Assembly: GCA_037447655.1 (NCBI GenBank)
Contig: JBBHKE010002834.1
Coordinates: forward strand, 1-64,000
Length of the DNA: 64,000 bases
Reading direction: 5' to 3'
From: Zygnema cylindricum
Lineage: Eukaryota; Streptophyta; Zygnematophyceae; Zygnematales; Zygnemataceae
The notes beneath the pieces were generated by a model that did not search any database, was not told the DNA's origin, and saw only the letters and a program-made list of their open reading frames with translations. Positions 1 to 12,840 of the stretch are shown piece by piece. Positions within the stretch are counted from its first letter, which is position 1, and each line of letters opens with the position of its first letter. The translations under genes were made by a program, and so were the position numbers.

Positions 1-3000
1 TCTTGTTATCGCTAATAGTTTGTGTAATTTAGGTAACAATTCTTGTTATCGCTAATAGTTTGTGTAATTTAGGTAACAATTCACGTTAGCGCAAACTGTT
101 TGTGTAATATAGGTAACAATTCTTGTTATCGCTAAGAGTTTGTGTAATTTAGGTAACAATTCATATAATCGCTTACTATTTGTGTAATTTAGGTAACAAT
201 TCTTCTTATCGCTAATTCTTTGTGTAATTTAGATAAAAATTATTGTTGTCGCTACTAGTTTGTGTAATTTAGGTAACAATTCTTGTTATCGCTATCAGTT
301 TGTGTTAATAAGGTAACAATTTATGTTATCGCTAACAGTTTGTGTAATTTAGGTAACAATTCTTGTTATCGCTAATTGTTTGTATTATTTAGGTAACCCT
401 TTTTGTTATCGCTAATAGTTTTTGTAATTTAGGTAGCAATTTTGTTATCGCTAACTGTTTGTGTAATTTAGGTAACAATTATTGTTATCGCTAACAGTTT
501 GTGTAATTTAGGTAATAATTCTTGTTATCGCTAACTGTTTCTGTAATTTAGGTAACAATTCTTGTTATCACTAATAGTTTATGCAATTAAGGTAACAATT
601 TTGTTATTGCTAACAATTTTTGTAATTTAGGTGACAATTCTTGTTATCGCTAACTGTTTTTGTAATTTAGGTAACAATTCTTGTTATAGCTAATTGTTTG
701 TGTAATTTAGGTAACAATTCCTGTTATCGCTAATAGTTTGTGTAATTTAGGATACATTTCTTGTTATCGCTAATAATTTGTGTAATTTAGGTAACTATTC
801 TTGTTATCGCTAATAGTTTGGGTAATTTAGGTGACAATTCTTGCTATCGCTAATTGTTTGTGTAATTTAAGTAACAATTTTTGTTATCGCTAACAGTTTG
901 TGTAATTTAGGTAACAATTCCTGTTATCGCTAATTGTTTGTGTAATTTAGGTAAAAATTCCTATTATGTTAATAGTTTGTGTAATTTAGGTAACAATTTT
1001 TATTATCGCTAATAGTTTGTGTAATTTAGGTAACAATTCATGTTATCGCTAATAGTTTGTGTAATTTAGGTAACAATTCATGTTAGCGCAAACTGTTTGT
1101 GTAATATAGGTAACAATTCTTGTTATCGCTAACAGTTTGTGTAATTTAGGTAACAATTCCTGTTATCACTAACTGTTTGTGTAATTTAAGTAACAATTCT
1201 TGTTATCGCTAATTCTTTTTGTAATTTAAATAACATTTCCTGTTATCGCTAATAGTTTGTGTAATTTAAGTAACAATTCTTTTTATCACTAACAGTTTGT
1301 GTTAATTAGGTAACAATTCCTGTTATCGCTAACAGTTTGTGTAATTTAGGTAACAATTCTTGTTATCGCTAATTGTTTGTATTATTTAGGTAACACTTTT
1401 TGTTATCGCTAATAGTTTTTGTAATTTAGGTAACAATTCCTGTTATCGCTAACTATTTGTGTAATTTAGGTAATAATTCTTGTTATCGCTAACAGTTTGT
1501 GTAATTTAGGTAACAATTCCTGTTATCGCAAATAGTTTGTGTAATTTAGGTAACAATTCTTGTTATCCCTAATAGTTTGTGTAATTTAGATAACAATTCT
1601 TGTTATCGCTATCAGTTTGTGTAATTTAGGTAACAATTCTTGTTATCGCTATCAGTTTGTGTTAATAAGGTAACAATTTCTGTTATCGCTAACAGTTTGT
1701 GTAATTTAGGTAACAATTGTTGTTATCCCTAACTATTTGTGTAATTAAGGTAACAATTCTTGTTATCTTTAACAGTTTGCGTAATTTAGGTAACAATTCG
1801 TGTTATCGCTAATTATTTGTGTAATTTAGGTAATAATTCCTGTTATCGCTAATAGTTTGTGTAATTTAGGTAACTATTCTTGTTATCGCTAACAGTTTAT
1901 GTAATTTAGGTAACAATTCCTGGTATCCCTAACTGTTTGTGTAATTTAGGTAACAATTCTTGTTATCGCTAATTGTTTGTGTAATTAAGGTAACAATTTG
2001 TGTTATCGCTAATAGTTTGTGTAATTTAGGTAACAATTCTTGTTATCCCTAATAGTTTGTGTAATTTAGATTACAATTTTTGTTATCGCTAACAGTTTGT
2101 GTAATTTAGATAACAATTCTTGTTATCGCTAACTGTTTAGGTAATTTAGGTAACAATTCCTGTTATCGCTTATAGTTTATGTAATTAAGGTAACAACTCT
2201 TGTTATTGCTAATTGTTTGTGTAATTTAGGTAACAATTCTTGTTATCGCTAACTGTTTGTGTAATTTAGGTAATAATTCTTGTTATCATTGACAGTTTGT
2301 GTAATTTAGGTCATTATTCTTGTTATCACTAACTGTTTTTGTAATTTAGGTAACAATTCTTGTTATAGCTAATTGTTTGTGTAATTTAGGTAACAATTCC
2401 TGTTATCGCTTATAGTTTGTGTAATTTAGGATAGATTTCTTGTTATCGCTAATAATTTGTGTAATTTAGGTAACTATTCCTGTTATCGCTAATAGTTTGG
2501 GTAATTTAGATAACAATTCTTGCTATAGCTAACTGTTTGTGTAATTTAGATAACTATTCCTGTTATCGCTAACTGTGGGTGTAATTTAGGTAACAGTTTT
2601 TGTTATCACTAAATGTTTGTGTAATTTTGGTAACAATTAAGGTTATTGTTAAAAGTTTGTGTAATCTAGGTAACAATTTCTGTTATTGCTAATATTTTGT
2701 GTAATTTAGGTAACAATTTTTGTTATCGCTAATAGTTCGTGTAATTTAGGTAACAATTCATGTTATCGCTAATAGTTTATGTAATTTAGGTAACAATTCA
2801 TGTTAGCGCAAACTATTTGTGTAATATAGGTAACAATTCTTGTTATCGCTAACAGTTTGTGTAATTTAGGTAACAATTCCGGTTATCGCTAACTGTTTGT
2901 GTAATATCGGTAACAATTTTTGTTATCGCTAATTGTTTGTATTATTTAGGTAACACTTTTTGTTATCGCTAATAGTTTTTGTAATTTAGGTAACAATTCT

Positions 3001-5633
3001 TGTTATCGCTAACTGTTTGTGTAATTTAGGTAATAATTCTTGTTATCGCTAACATTTTGTGTAATTTAGGAAAACAATTCCTGTTACCGCTAACTGTTTG
3101 TGTAATTTAGGTTAAAATTTTTGTAATCGCTAACTATTTGTGTAAATTAGGTAAGAATTCCTGTTATCGCTAAAAGTTTGTGTATTTTAGGTAACAATTC
3201 CAGTTATCGCTAATTGTTTCTGTAATTTAGGTTAAAATTCTTTTTATCGCTAATAGTTTTTGTAATTTAGGTAACAATTCTTGTTATCGCTAATTGTTTG
3301 TGTAATTTAGGTAACAATTCCTGTTATCGCTAATAGTTTGTGTAATTAAGGTAACAATTCTTGTTATCGCTAATAGTTTGTGTAATTTAGATAACAATTC
3401 ACGTTAGCGCAAACTGTTTGTGTAATATAGATAACAATTCTTATTATCGCTAACGGTTTGTGTAATTTAGGTAACAATTCTTGTTTTTCGCGAACTGTTT
3501 GTGTAATTTAGGTAACAATTGTTGTTATCCCTAACAGTTTGTGTAATTTAGGTCATAATTCGTGTTATCGCTAACTTTTTTTGTAATTTAGGTAACAATT
3601 CTTGTTATAGCTAATTGTTTGTGTAATTTAGGTAACAATTCCTGTTATCGCTAATAGTTTGTGTAATTTAGGATACATTTCTTGTTATCACTAAAAATAT
3701 GTGTAATTTAGGTAACAATTCTTGTTATCGCTAATAGTTTGGGTAATTTAAAAACAATTCTTGCTATCGCTAATTGTTTGTGTAATTTAAGTAACAATTT
3801 TTGTTATGGCTAACAGTTTGTGTAATTTAGGTAACAATTTTTGTTATCGCTAAATGTTTGTGTAATTTTGGTAACAATTAATGTTATTGTTAACAGTTTG
3901 TGTAATCTAGGTAACAATTCCTGTTATGTTAATAGTTTGTGTAATTTAGGTAACAATTTTTGTTATCGCTAATCGTTTGTGTAATTAAGGTAACAATTCA
4001 TGTTATCACTAATAGTTTGTGTAATTTAGGTAACAATTCATGTTAGCGCAAACTGTTTGTGTAATATAGGTAACAATTCTTGTTATCGCTAACAGTTTGT
4101 GTAATTTTGGTAACAATTCCTGTTATCACTAACTGTTTCTGTAATTTAGGTAACAATTCTTGTTATCGCTAATTCTTTGTGTAATTTAGATAACAATTCC
4201 TGTTATCGCTAATAGTTTGTGTAATTTAGGTAACAATTCTTTTTATCGCTAACAGTTTGTGTTAATTAGGTAACAATTCCTATTATCGCTAACAGTTTGT
4301 GTAATTTAGGTAACAATTCTTGTTATCGCTAACTATTTGTGTAATTAAGGTAACAATTTTTGTTATCCCTAACAGTTTGTGTAGTTTAGGTAACAATTCC
4401 TGTTATCGCTAACTATTTGTGTAATTTAGGTAACAATTCCTGTTATCGCTTATTGTTTGTGTAATTTAGGTAACAATTCTTGTTATCGCTTACTGTTTGT
4501 GTAATTTAGGTAACAATTCTTGTTATCGCTAATTGTTTGTATTATTTAGGTAACACTTTGTTATCGCTAATAGTTTTTGTAATTTAGGTAACAATTCCTG
4601 TTATCGCTAACTGTTTGTGTAATTTAGGTCATAATTCTTGTTATCGCTAACAGTTTGTGTAATTTAGGAAAACATTTCCTGTTACCGCAAACTGTTTGTG
4701 TAATTTAGATTAAAATTCTTGTTATCGCTAACTGTTTGTGTAAATTAGGTAAGAATTCTTGTTATCGCTAAAAGTTTGTGTATTTTAGGTAACAATTCCA
4801 GTTATCGCTAACTGTTTCTGTAATTTAGGTTAAAATTCTTGTTATCGCTAACAGTTTGTGTAATTTAGGTAACTATTCCTGTTATCGCTAATAGTTTATG
4901 TAATTTAGGTAACAATTCTTGTTATCGCTAATTGTTTGTGTAATTTAGGTAAAAATTTCGATGTCGCTAATAGTTTGTGTAATTAAGGTAACAATTCTTG
5001 TTATCGCTAATAGTTTCTGTAATTTAGGTAATAATTCAAATTAGCGCAAACTGTTTTTGTAAATAAGGTAACAATTTTTATTATCGCTAACAGTTTGTGT
5101 AATTTAGGTAACAATTCCTGTTATCGCTAACTGTTTGTGTAATTTAGGTAACAATTCTCTTTATCGCTAATTCTTTGTTTAATTTAGATAACAATTCCTG
5201 TTATCGCTAACAATTTGTGTAATTTAGGTAACAATTCTTGTTATCGTAATTGTTGTGTAATTTAGGTAAAAATTCTTGTTATTGCTAATAGTTTGTGTAA
5301 TTTTGGTAACAATTCTTGTTATCACTAACAGTTTGTGTAATTTAGGTAACAATTCTTGTTATCGTTAACTATTTGTGTAATTAAGGTAACAATTTTTGTT
5401 ATCCCTAACAGTTTGTGTAGTTTAGGTAACAATTGCTGTTATCGCTAACTATTTGTGTAATTTAGGTAACAATTCCTGTTATCGGTAATAGTTTGTGTAA
5501 TTTAGGTAACAATTCTTGTTATCGCTAATTGTCAGTGTAATTTAGGTTACAATTCTTATTATCGCTAACTGTTTGTGTAATTTAGGTAACAATTCTTGTT
5601 ATCCCTAACAGTTTGTGTAATTAAGGTCATAAT
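1..5633. repeat. 40-bp satellite array, left block
   Basis: About 140 head-to-tail copies of an AT-rich monomer of 40 bp. Its core reads GTTATCGCTAA, then a variable AGTTTGTG, then TAATTTAGGTAACAAT. Copies differ by a few bases, and small indels (39 or 41 bp) occur. No reading frame runs through it. A distinctive variant (GTTAGCGCAAACTG with TAATATAGG) recurs at 81, 1078, 2798, 3399, 4038 and 5036. It is followed by the same ordered neighbours, which shows that multi-monomer blocks were copied together. The array runs off the left edge. Centromeric, pericentromeric or heterochromatic location is plausible but not shown. Confidence 0.97.
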
Positions 5634-5793
5634 TGTAGAAACTAATGGTTTTATTAGTATTTTCTAGGTTTGAAAAGAAATATAGAAGTCGAGGCAGTCT
5701 ATCTTTAACTTCTCTCTCCAACTCTCAAACTTGTCGCAGTCACTGAGAAATTGGAGAGGAAGCTAGAGCCATGGCTACCTTGGCTATCCTGAG
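5634..5793 (+). mobile_element. Copia LTR head fragment inside satellite
   Basis: A 160-bp island that is not satellite. It begins TGTAGAAACTAATGG and continues with the GAGGCAGTCT, CTTGTCGCAGTCACTGA and GAGCCATGGCT blocks that open the 1-kb copia LTRs elsewhere in the window (for example from 34703). Only the first part of the LTR is present, without its tRNA-like module, hairpin or 3' end. Satellite resumes directly at 5794. No clear target duplication is visible, so it is probably a remnant left after deletion or unequal exchange within the array. Confidence 0.85.
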
Positions 5794-8700
5794 GTTTAAT
5801 TTAGGTAACAATTCTTGTTATCGCTAATAGTTTGGGTAATTTAGGAAATAATTCTTGCTATCGCTAATTGTTTGTGTAATTTAAATAACAATTTTTGTTA
5901 TGGCTAACAGTTTGTGTAATTTAGGTAACAATTTTTGTTATCGCTAATAGTTTGTGTAATTGAGGTAACAATTCATGTTATCACTAATAGTTTGTGTAAT
6001 TTAGGTAACAATTCATGTTAGTGCAAACTGTTTGTGTAATATAGGTAACAATTCTTGTTATCGCTAACAGTTTGTGTAATTTAGGTAACAATTCTTGTTA
6101 TCACTAACTGTTTCTGTAATTTAAGTAACAATTCTTGTTATCGCTAGTTTTTTGTGTAATTTAGATATCAATTCATGTTATCGCTAATAGTTTGTGTAAT
6201 TTAGGTAACAATTCTTTTTATCGCTAACAGTTTGTGTTATTTAGGTAACACTTTTTGTTATCGCTAATAGTATTTGTAATTTAGGTAACAATTCCTGTTA
6301 TCGCTAATAATTTGTGTAATTTAGGTAACAATTGTTGTTATCGCTAACAGTTTGTGTAATTTAGGTAACAATTCACGTTAGCGCAAACTGTTTGTTTAAT
6401 ATAGGTAACAATTCTTGTTATCGCTAATAGTTTGTGTAATTTAGGTAACAATTCCTGTTATCGCTAACTGTTTGTGTAATTTAGGTTACAATTCTTGTTA
6501 TCGCTAACAGTTTGTGTAATTTAGGTAACTATTTTGGTTATCGCTAATAGTTTATGTAATTTAGGTAACAATTCTTGTTATCGCTAATTGTTTGTGTAAT
6601 TTAGGTAACAATTCACGTTAGCGCAAACTGTTTGTGTAATATAGGTAACAATTCTTGTTATCGCTAACAGTTTGTGTAATTTAGGTAACAATTCCTGTTA
6701 TCGCTAACTGTTTGTGTAATTTAGGTAACAATTCTTGTTATCGCTAATTCTTTGTGTAATTTAGATAACAATTCATGTTATCGCTAATAGTTTGTGTAAT
6801 TTAGGTAACAATTGTTGTTATCGCTAACAATTTGTGTTAATAAGGTATCAATTCTTGTTATCACTAACAGTTTGTGTAATTTAGGTAACAATTCTTGTTA
6901 TCGCTAATTGTTTGTATTATATAGATAACCTTTTTTGTTATCGCTAATAGTTTTTGTAATTTAGGTAGCAATTCTGTTATCGCTAACTTTTTGTGTAATT
7001 TAGGTAACAATTCTTGTTATCGCTAACAGTTTGTGTAATTTAGGTAACAATTCTTGTTATCGCTAATTGTTTTTGTAATTTAGGTAAAAATTCTTGTTAT
7101 CGCTAACAGTTTGTGTAATTTAGGTAACAATTCATGTTAGCGCAAACTGTTTGTGTAATATAGGTAACAATTCTTGTTATCACTAACTGTTTTTGTAATT
7201 TAGGTTACAATTCTTGTTATCGCTAACTGTTTGTGTAATTTAGGTAACAATTCTTGTTATCGCTAACAATTTGTGTTAATTAGGTAACAATTACTGTTAT
7301 CGCTAACAGTTTGTGTAATTTAGGGTACAATTCTTGTTATCGCTAACCGTTTGTGTAATTTAGGTAACAATTTTTGTTATCGCTAACAGTTTGTGTAATT
7401 ACGGTAACAATTCTTGTTATCTCTAACTGTTTGTGTAATTTTGGTAACAATTCATGTTATTGTTAACAGTTTGTGTAATTTAGGTAAAAATTCCAGTTAT
7501 CACTAATAGTTTGTGTAATTTAGGTAACAATTCTTGTTATCGCTAATAGTTTGTGTAATTTAGGTAACAATTCATGATAATCGCTAATAGTTTGTGTAAT
7601 TTAGGTAACAACTCTTGTTATCGCTAACAATTTGTGTTAATTAAGGAACAAATTCTGTTATCGCTAACAGTTTGTGTAATTTAGGTAACAATTCTTGTTA
7701 TCGCTAACCGTTTGTGTAATTTAGGTAACAATTTTTGTTATCGCTAACAGTTTGTGTAATTACGGTAACAATTCTTGTTATCGCTAACTTTTTGTGTAAT
7801 TTTGGTAAGAATTCATGTTATTGTTAACAGTTTGTGTTATTTAGGTAAATATTCCAGTTATCGCTAATAGTTTGTGTAATCTAGGTAACAATTCTTGTTT
7901 TCGCTCATAGTTTGTGTAATTTAGGTAACAATTCATGTTATCGCTAATTTTTTGTGTAATTTAGATGATAATTCTTGTTATTGCTAATTTTTTGTGTAAT
8001 TTAGATGATAATTCCTGGTATCGCTAATAGTTTGTGTAATTTAGGTGAAAATTCTTGTTATCGCTAAAAGTTTCTGTTAATTAGGAAACAAATCCTGTTA
8101 TCGCTAACAGTTTGTGTAATTTAGGTAACAATTCATGTTAGCGCAAACTGTTTGTGTAATATAGGTAACAATTCTTGTTATCACTAACAGTTTGTGTAAT
8201 TTAGGTAACAATTTATGTTATCTCTAATTGTTTATGTAATTTAGGTAACAATTCTTGTTATGGCTAATTCTTTCTGTAATTTAGATAACGATTCCTGTTA
8301 TCGCTAATAGTTTGTGTAAATTAGGTAAGAATTCTTGTTATCTCTAAAAGTTTGTGTAATTTAGGTAACAATTCCAGTTATCGCTAACAGTTTCTATAAT
8401 TTAGGTTACAATTCTTGTTATCGCTAACAATTTGTGTAATTTAGGTAACAATTCTTGTTATCGCTAACTTTTTTGTAATTTAGATAACGATTCCTGTTAT
8501 CGCTAATAGTTTGTGTAGTTTAGGTATCAATTCTTGTTATCGCTAATTGTTTGTGTAATTTAGGTAACTATTCCAATTATCTCTAATAGTTTGTGTAATT
8601 TAGGTAACAATTCTTGTTATCACTAATTGTTTGTGTAATTTAGGTAACAATTCCTGTTATCGCTAAAAGTTTGTGTAATTTAGGTAACAATTCTTGTTAT

Positions 8701-8918
8701 CGCTAATAGTTTGTGTAATTTAGGTAACAATTCATGTTAGTGCAAACTATTTGTGTAATATAGGTAACAATTCTTGTTATCACTAAGAGTTTGTGTAATT
8801 TATGTAAAAATTCCTGTTATCTCTAACTGTTTGTATTATTTAGGTAACCCTTTTTGTTATCGCTAATAGTTTTTGTAATTTAGGTAACAATTCTTGTTTT
8901 CGCTAACAATTTGTGTAC
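5794..8918. repeat. 40-bp satellite array, right block
   Basis: About 78 more copies of the same 40-bp monomer. The GTTAGCGCAAACTG-type marker monomer recurs at 6013, 6373, 6613, 7132, 8133 and 8732, again followed by the ordered set seen in the left block. The array ends within a monomer at about 8918, where unrelated sequence begins. Confidence 0.96.
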
Positions 8919-9126
8919 AGTACGACTTTCAAATCTACCGATCCTACATTGAAATTCTATGGGCTCCATTGCCACACAGAATTCGCAGGTCCAAAGGAAG
9001 CTAATCTAGATAGTGCCGACTCCAAGTTAATATAAACCCAAATGATTGACCCCTTGACAATCAGAACCCCATTAAGCTTCACCCCTGTGAAATAAGACTT
9101 TCTGTGTGTTGAGTTTCACTACAGAA
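8919..9126. other. Unassigned spacer
   Basis: About 200 bp between the satellite and the first copia LTR. No convincing reading frame, repeat or RNA gene is visible. It may be old LTR-flanking DNA. Confidence 0.4.
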
Positions 9127-10112
9127 TGCAAAGTTAGAATATGAGTTTATGATAACATTCCCCACTTTGACTTTCCCTTAGAAATGCAGCCACCCAGGCA
9201 GGCAAAAACTCTGACCGACTACACCCCTGTGTAGCGTGGACTCCCATGAGTCCGCAGCAACAACAATCACTGAATTTGGTCAACTGAATTGATAGTTATG
9301 GTTGGCCAAAGTTTGCCATTTATACAAGGTGCTCTCTGGGAGAGGCATCTACCTACCAGAAATATTCTAAGTTCTAGTCCCTCTCTAAACCCCTTCTATT
9401 GAAGTACGGCGCCAATCACAGGACTGTGCCGTACATAAAAGTACAGGCGCCGGAGTACTTTCTGTACGGAAATTGTACGACAAGACGATACGAGTAACAA
9501 ATGTCACACCCAAACTTGTTATCTTGCGCTCCGGAGATTCCGCAATCCTCCAGCGCATTTCCACGTGTCATCCGGAGTGGCGGCGTCAAAAAACGCCAAG
9601 GCGGCCATTCCAGAATCTCGGCTAGCACCACGGCCGTCGATTAAATCTGGTATCCATTCTTACCCGTCGAAAATAAGTGCGCGGTATTTGTTTCGCCGTC
9701 GAAACAAATGCGCGGTATCAGTTTCGCGTAAACCATACTTCACTAAACTGTTTCTATGTACTAAGGATCTTTTTGCGCCGTTAAATGAATTCGTCTACGT
9801 GTACATATTTATATAATTATCAAACCCTATATGTCCTAGCACTAGTCCTAGACTAAACGGACAAAGCTAACGGCTACATTGACGGACGGCAGGTACCAGT
9901 ATCAATTCCTAGGTCCGTCAATACTTTTAGTAAACCCATCTATTTTCTGCTAACTATCTGCTACAAAGCTTTAGGCAGCCATGGCCCTATCACCCTACCC
10001 AGCCTTCAGTGACTACAACAAGTGTGGGGGCTTGGTAAAAGGAGTTAGAGGTAGACCGCCTCTACATTTTTCCTATTATAATACAGACCTAGAAAATACT
10101 CAAATATCAACA
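9127..10112 (-). repeat. Copia 3' LTR (1-kb family)
   Basis: Read on the minus strand it starts TGTTGATATTTGAG and ends TTTGCA. It contains the family's GCAGCCATGGC block, a degenerate antisense tRNA-like stretch (about 9885-9925), the GTAC hairpin (9429-9469), the CTCTCTGGGAGAG stretch and the U5 end. The 3' end is shortened compared with its partner LTR. Confidence 0.85.
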
Positions 10113-11369
10113 TACATAAGTAGTGGTCACTACCCTCCCATCCCCATATTCAATCTCTACTCTAAGGATCTTTCTCAGCTTAGTAAACAGATGCTTATCT
10201 TTGCACATGTGCATAGATGCACCTGAATCCACAATCCAACCTCCTTCACCTTTCAGTCCACCGAAAGCACATTTCTGCTTTCGTGGAATTTTGACTTCTG
10301 TTTTTGCCTCCAACTCCTCATCCAAAAGAAGTTCGTCGTCCTCCTCATTAGATTCCTCCTCGAGTACCTGTGTGACAAGTGCCTTTTTCTTCCCTCGTGT
10401 TTGACCCCCGGTCTGCCCCTCCTTTATCCAAAGCTTGATGAGTTTGGTGCATTATGCCATGTAATGCCCGGGTTTCTTACAAAAGTGACAAAGCCCCTTT
10501 GGTCCCCTCGTTCCACATTCATCAGATTGATTTTTCAGGTCTTCCCCTCCATGACTTCCAAGGGGTTTTCGTGAATCTTTGTTTCTCTAACTTGCTCCAG
10601 CCGCCAAGGCTTGTCTGTTCTTAACTCCCCTTCGGATTTGGATTGTATTCTCTCGGACGAGAATCATACCAACTACTGAATTCCATACCCACTTGGATTC
10701 GGGTAGATCCTGTACCCGGTTTACAATGTTCTCATACTCATCGGGTAGTTTCATGAGCAAACAATGTACCTTTGCCTTCTCGGTTTCTACTTTTCTAGCA
10801 CACTCTAACTCCATGAAAAGTATAGCCAGCTCATTGTAGAAATCGAGCATCTTCTCTCCTTTGTGAAAGTATCAATTGATCCTTTGGTCTGCTAGCTTCT
10901 GTTCCTGAATAGTACCGCTACGGTACATCTCTATAAGCGCATCCCACAGATTGGATGCCCTTTCCACCTGTAAATGAGGACCAGCGAGTCCTTGTGTGAG
11001 ATGACGGAGGATAAAATGCTTGGCTGCCATGTTGTTGTAGTCCTAGGTATCGATATCATTCTCCTCATTCCTCGGAATAGGAGACATGAAAGCGGATCCG
11101 GTTGCTATAGGTGTGGATTTCTCTTTTTCTTTCCCTTTTTCCAACACGATGCTTTCTCCGTCTTTTGATTCCTCTGATGACGGTGGATCTGGTTTCCTAC
11201 CAAATCTGCTTCCTCCAAACCTTGGAGGAATAGCAGGACCGGATGGGCGCTTCACTCGCCCACTCACTATTCCCCAAAATCTTTTCATAGGGCTCCCATC
11301 ATCATACTCTCCCAGTAGATGAACCCAGTCCCATTGAATATGGGTACCCTAGAGGGTGGGCCCATAACG
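10113..11369 (-). pseudogene. Copia gag-protease remnant
   Basis: Minus-strand fragments in order: a gag start reading VMGPPSR (about 11369), gag with RFWGIVSGRV, a gag block with LLMKLPDEYENIVNRVQDLP (10587-10850), a zinc knuckle of type CHFCKKPGHYMAxC near 10450-10500, an acidic linker, and the aspartic-protease motif IVDSGASMHMC (10107-10325). Protease stops a few tens of residues after the active site, where the LTR begins. Several stops and frameshifts separate the pieces. The product would be a structural polyprotein fragment only. Confidence 0.85.
11355..11369 (-). other. Copia primer-binding site (half-tRNA type)
   Basis: Minus strand CGTTATGGGCCCACC, directly next to the 5' LTR end (TTGCA). 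It fits the anticodon stem-loop of plant initiator tRNA-Met at 14 of 15 positions rather than the tRNA 3' end. Confidence 0.7.
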
Positions 11370-12362
11370 TGCAACTCTAAACCTCCATAGGTACTCAGAG
11401 TAGGCAGCTTGCTAGAAGCCTCTAAGATAACCTCAGTTCTTTAAGCTTTGTCTGAATATTGCTGACACCCTGACAGAATACAGACTGACCAGACTGCACC
11501 CCTTGGAAGGGCTGACTCCCCTGAGTCTGCCACAAAAAGAATCCTTGAATTTGCTCTCTTGAGCAGTTAATTATCAATGGTCAAAGATGACCCTTTTATA
11601 CAAAAGCTCTCTGAGAGAGAGGCGGCTACCTCTAATTTACTAAGTCCTAAACCCCTCTCTAAACCCTCTCCTACTGATGTACGGAACTAATCAATTGAGT
11701 GTACAGTACAGAAAGGTACTTGGTCCGAAGTACTTTCTGTACGGCCATTGTACGATATGGCCAGAAAGAAGATGCCTGCCATATCCGGGTTCGCCATAAT
11801 ATGTCCCGGAGATGCCGTTATCCAATGTCATGCTGCCACGTGTCACCCGTTGTGGTTGTGACCGAAAACCACCAAATCGACCATTCCGCGATGCCGGCTT
11901 CTTTCTCCGTCGTTAGATTAATGTCGGCCTTAATTTATAGCCGTTAAAAATACAAGTAGTTTATTTTCGGTGTAATTCTATTTTTTAACTGTGTCTGTGT
12001 GATTGTGGTCCGTTTGTCAGTAAATCAAACTTCTCTTTTTCGTCATCTTTAAGTAGATATCGTACCCTATATACTTCAGCACAGGTCTTAGACTACAGGG
12101 TAAGACTAACAGCTACTTTGACGGATGGTAGGTAACAAGATCAAATCCTGGGTCCATCAATCCTTTTGGTAAGTTTACCAAGGATATGCCTTCTGACTCT
12201 AGAAGGAGCATAGGCAGCCATGGCTCTAGCTTCCTCTCCAACGTTCAGTGACTACGACAAGTATGGGGGCTAGAGAGAGAAGCTAGAAGCAGGCTGCCTC
12301 TGCTTTTTCCTGCTCTTATTTAAATCTTTTAACTAACCTAGAAAATACCTTTTATTTCAACA
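11370..12362 (-). repeat. Copia 5' LTR (1-kb family)
   Basis: About 993 bp. On the minus strand it starts TGTTGAAATAAAAGG and ends AGTTGCA, followed at once by the primer-binding site. It carries the antisense tRNA-like module (about 12110-12165), the GTAC hairpin (about 11702-11745) and the CTCTCTGAGAGAG segment upstream of the transcription-start region. Confidence 0.88.
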
Positions 12363-12518
12363 CATTCCTCCCTGCTACACGACATATTGGTCTGCAATCA
12401 GTGTGGTCAGTGTTGGCATTCAGCTTGTCTCCCCTCCTCTTCCAAGCCACACCCTCTACCCTCCTACAGCTGGTTCTGTGGGAACTGCGAATGGAGCGGG
12501 TAATTGTTTTTATATCTT

Positions 12519-12840
12519 AGTCACAGTTGACTAAGAGGGGGAGAAATTGGGATATGAGCCCGGTTACCGAGACCCTAATCCCTTTCCCCGTCCAGGGGGG
12601 GGAGAAAGGAAGGGGGAGGGGATAACTTTTGCCTTCCCCCTGCGCTCATCCCTATTCACTGTCCAAGCATATCTCCTATTTTGCATGCATATCTATGGGA
12701 GGGATGTGGGCAGCAGTGGGCATGATCATCATTTTGGGGAGCATTCGCATTCGGGGCTTATTTGTAGGACTCCAATGCCGATGACTCCAGGCTGTGGGCC
12801 TTTCAATCACGTTAATTAGGCACGCTCGACAGCTTTCAAG
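12519..12840. repeat. Unidentified dispersed repeat, copy 1
   Basis: Resembles 15060-15368 and partly 13960-14112. Shared blocks include a G-rich AAGGGGGAGGGG stretch, CTCATCCCTATTC, GGGCAGCAGTGGGCAT, GCATTCGCATT and a terminal CACGCTCGACAG. In the plus frame from 12547, the conceptual protein shares the pattern Y-R-(D/E)-PNPFPR and KGEG with copy 3. I do not recognise the family. Confidence 0.6.

Larger units (their letters stand above)
9127..12362 (-). mobile_element. Internally deleted Ty1/copia element
   Basis: Two LTRs in the same (minus) orientation flank only gag and the start of protease. The 3' LTR joins directly to the protease sequence, so integrase, reverse transcriptase and RNase H are missing. 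Remaining coding sequence has stops. The element is about 3.2 kb, roughly half the length of the near-complete copia at 34703-41148. I could not find a target-site duplication (CAGAA on the left, CATTC on the right), so the outer left edge may be altered. Confidence 0.8.

Noticed and set aside
1-8918. Regular direct repeats that could suggest a CRISPR array
   Set aside because: The 40-bp units abut with no unique spacers and diverge like a eukaryotic satellite; no cas genes are present.
9122-12367. Target-site duplication for the deleted copia element
   Set aside because: The flanks CAGAA and CATTC do not match, so none is claimed.
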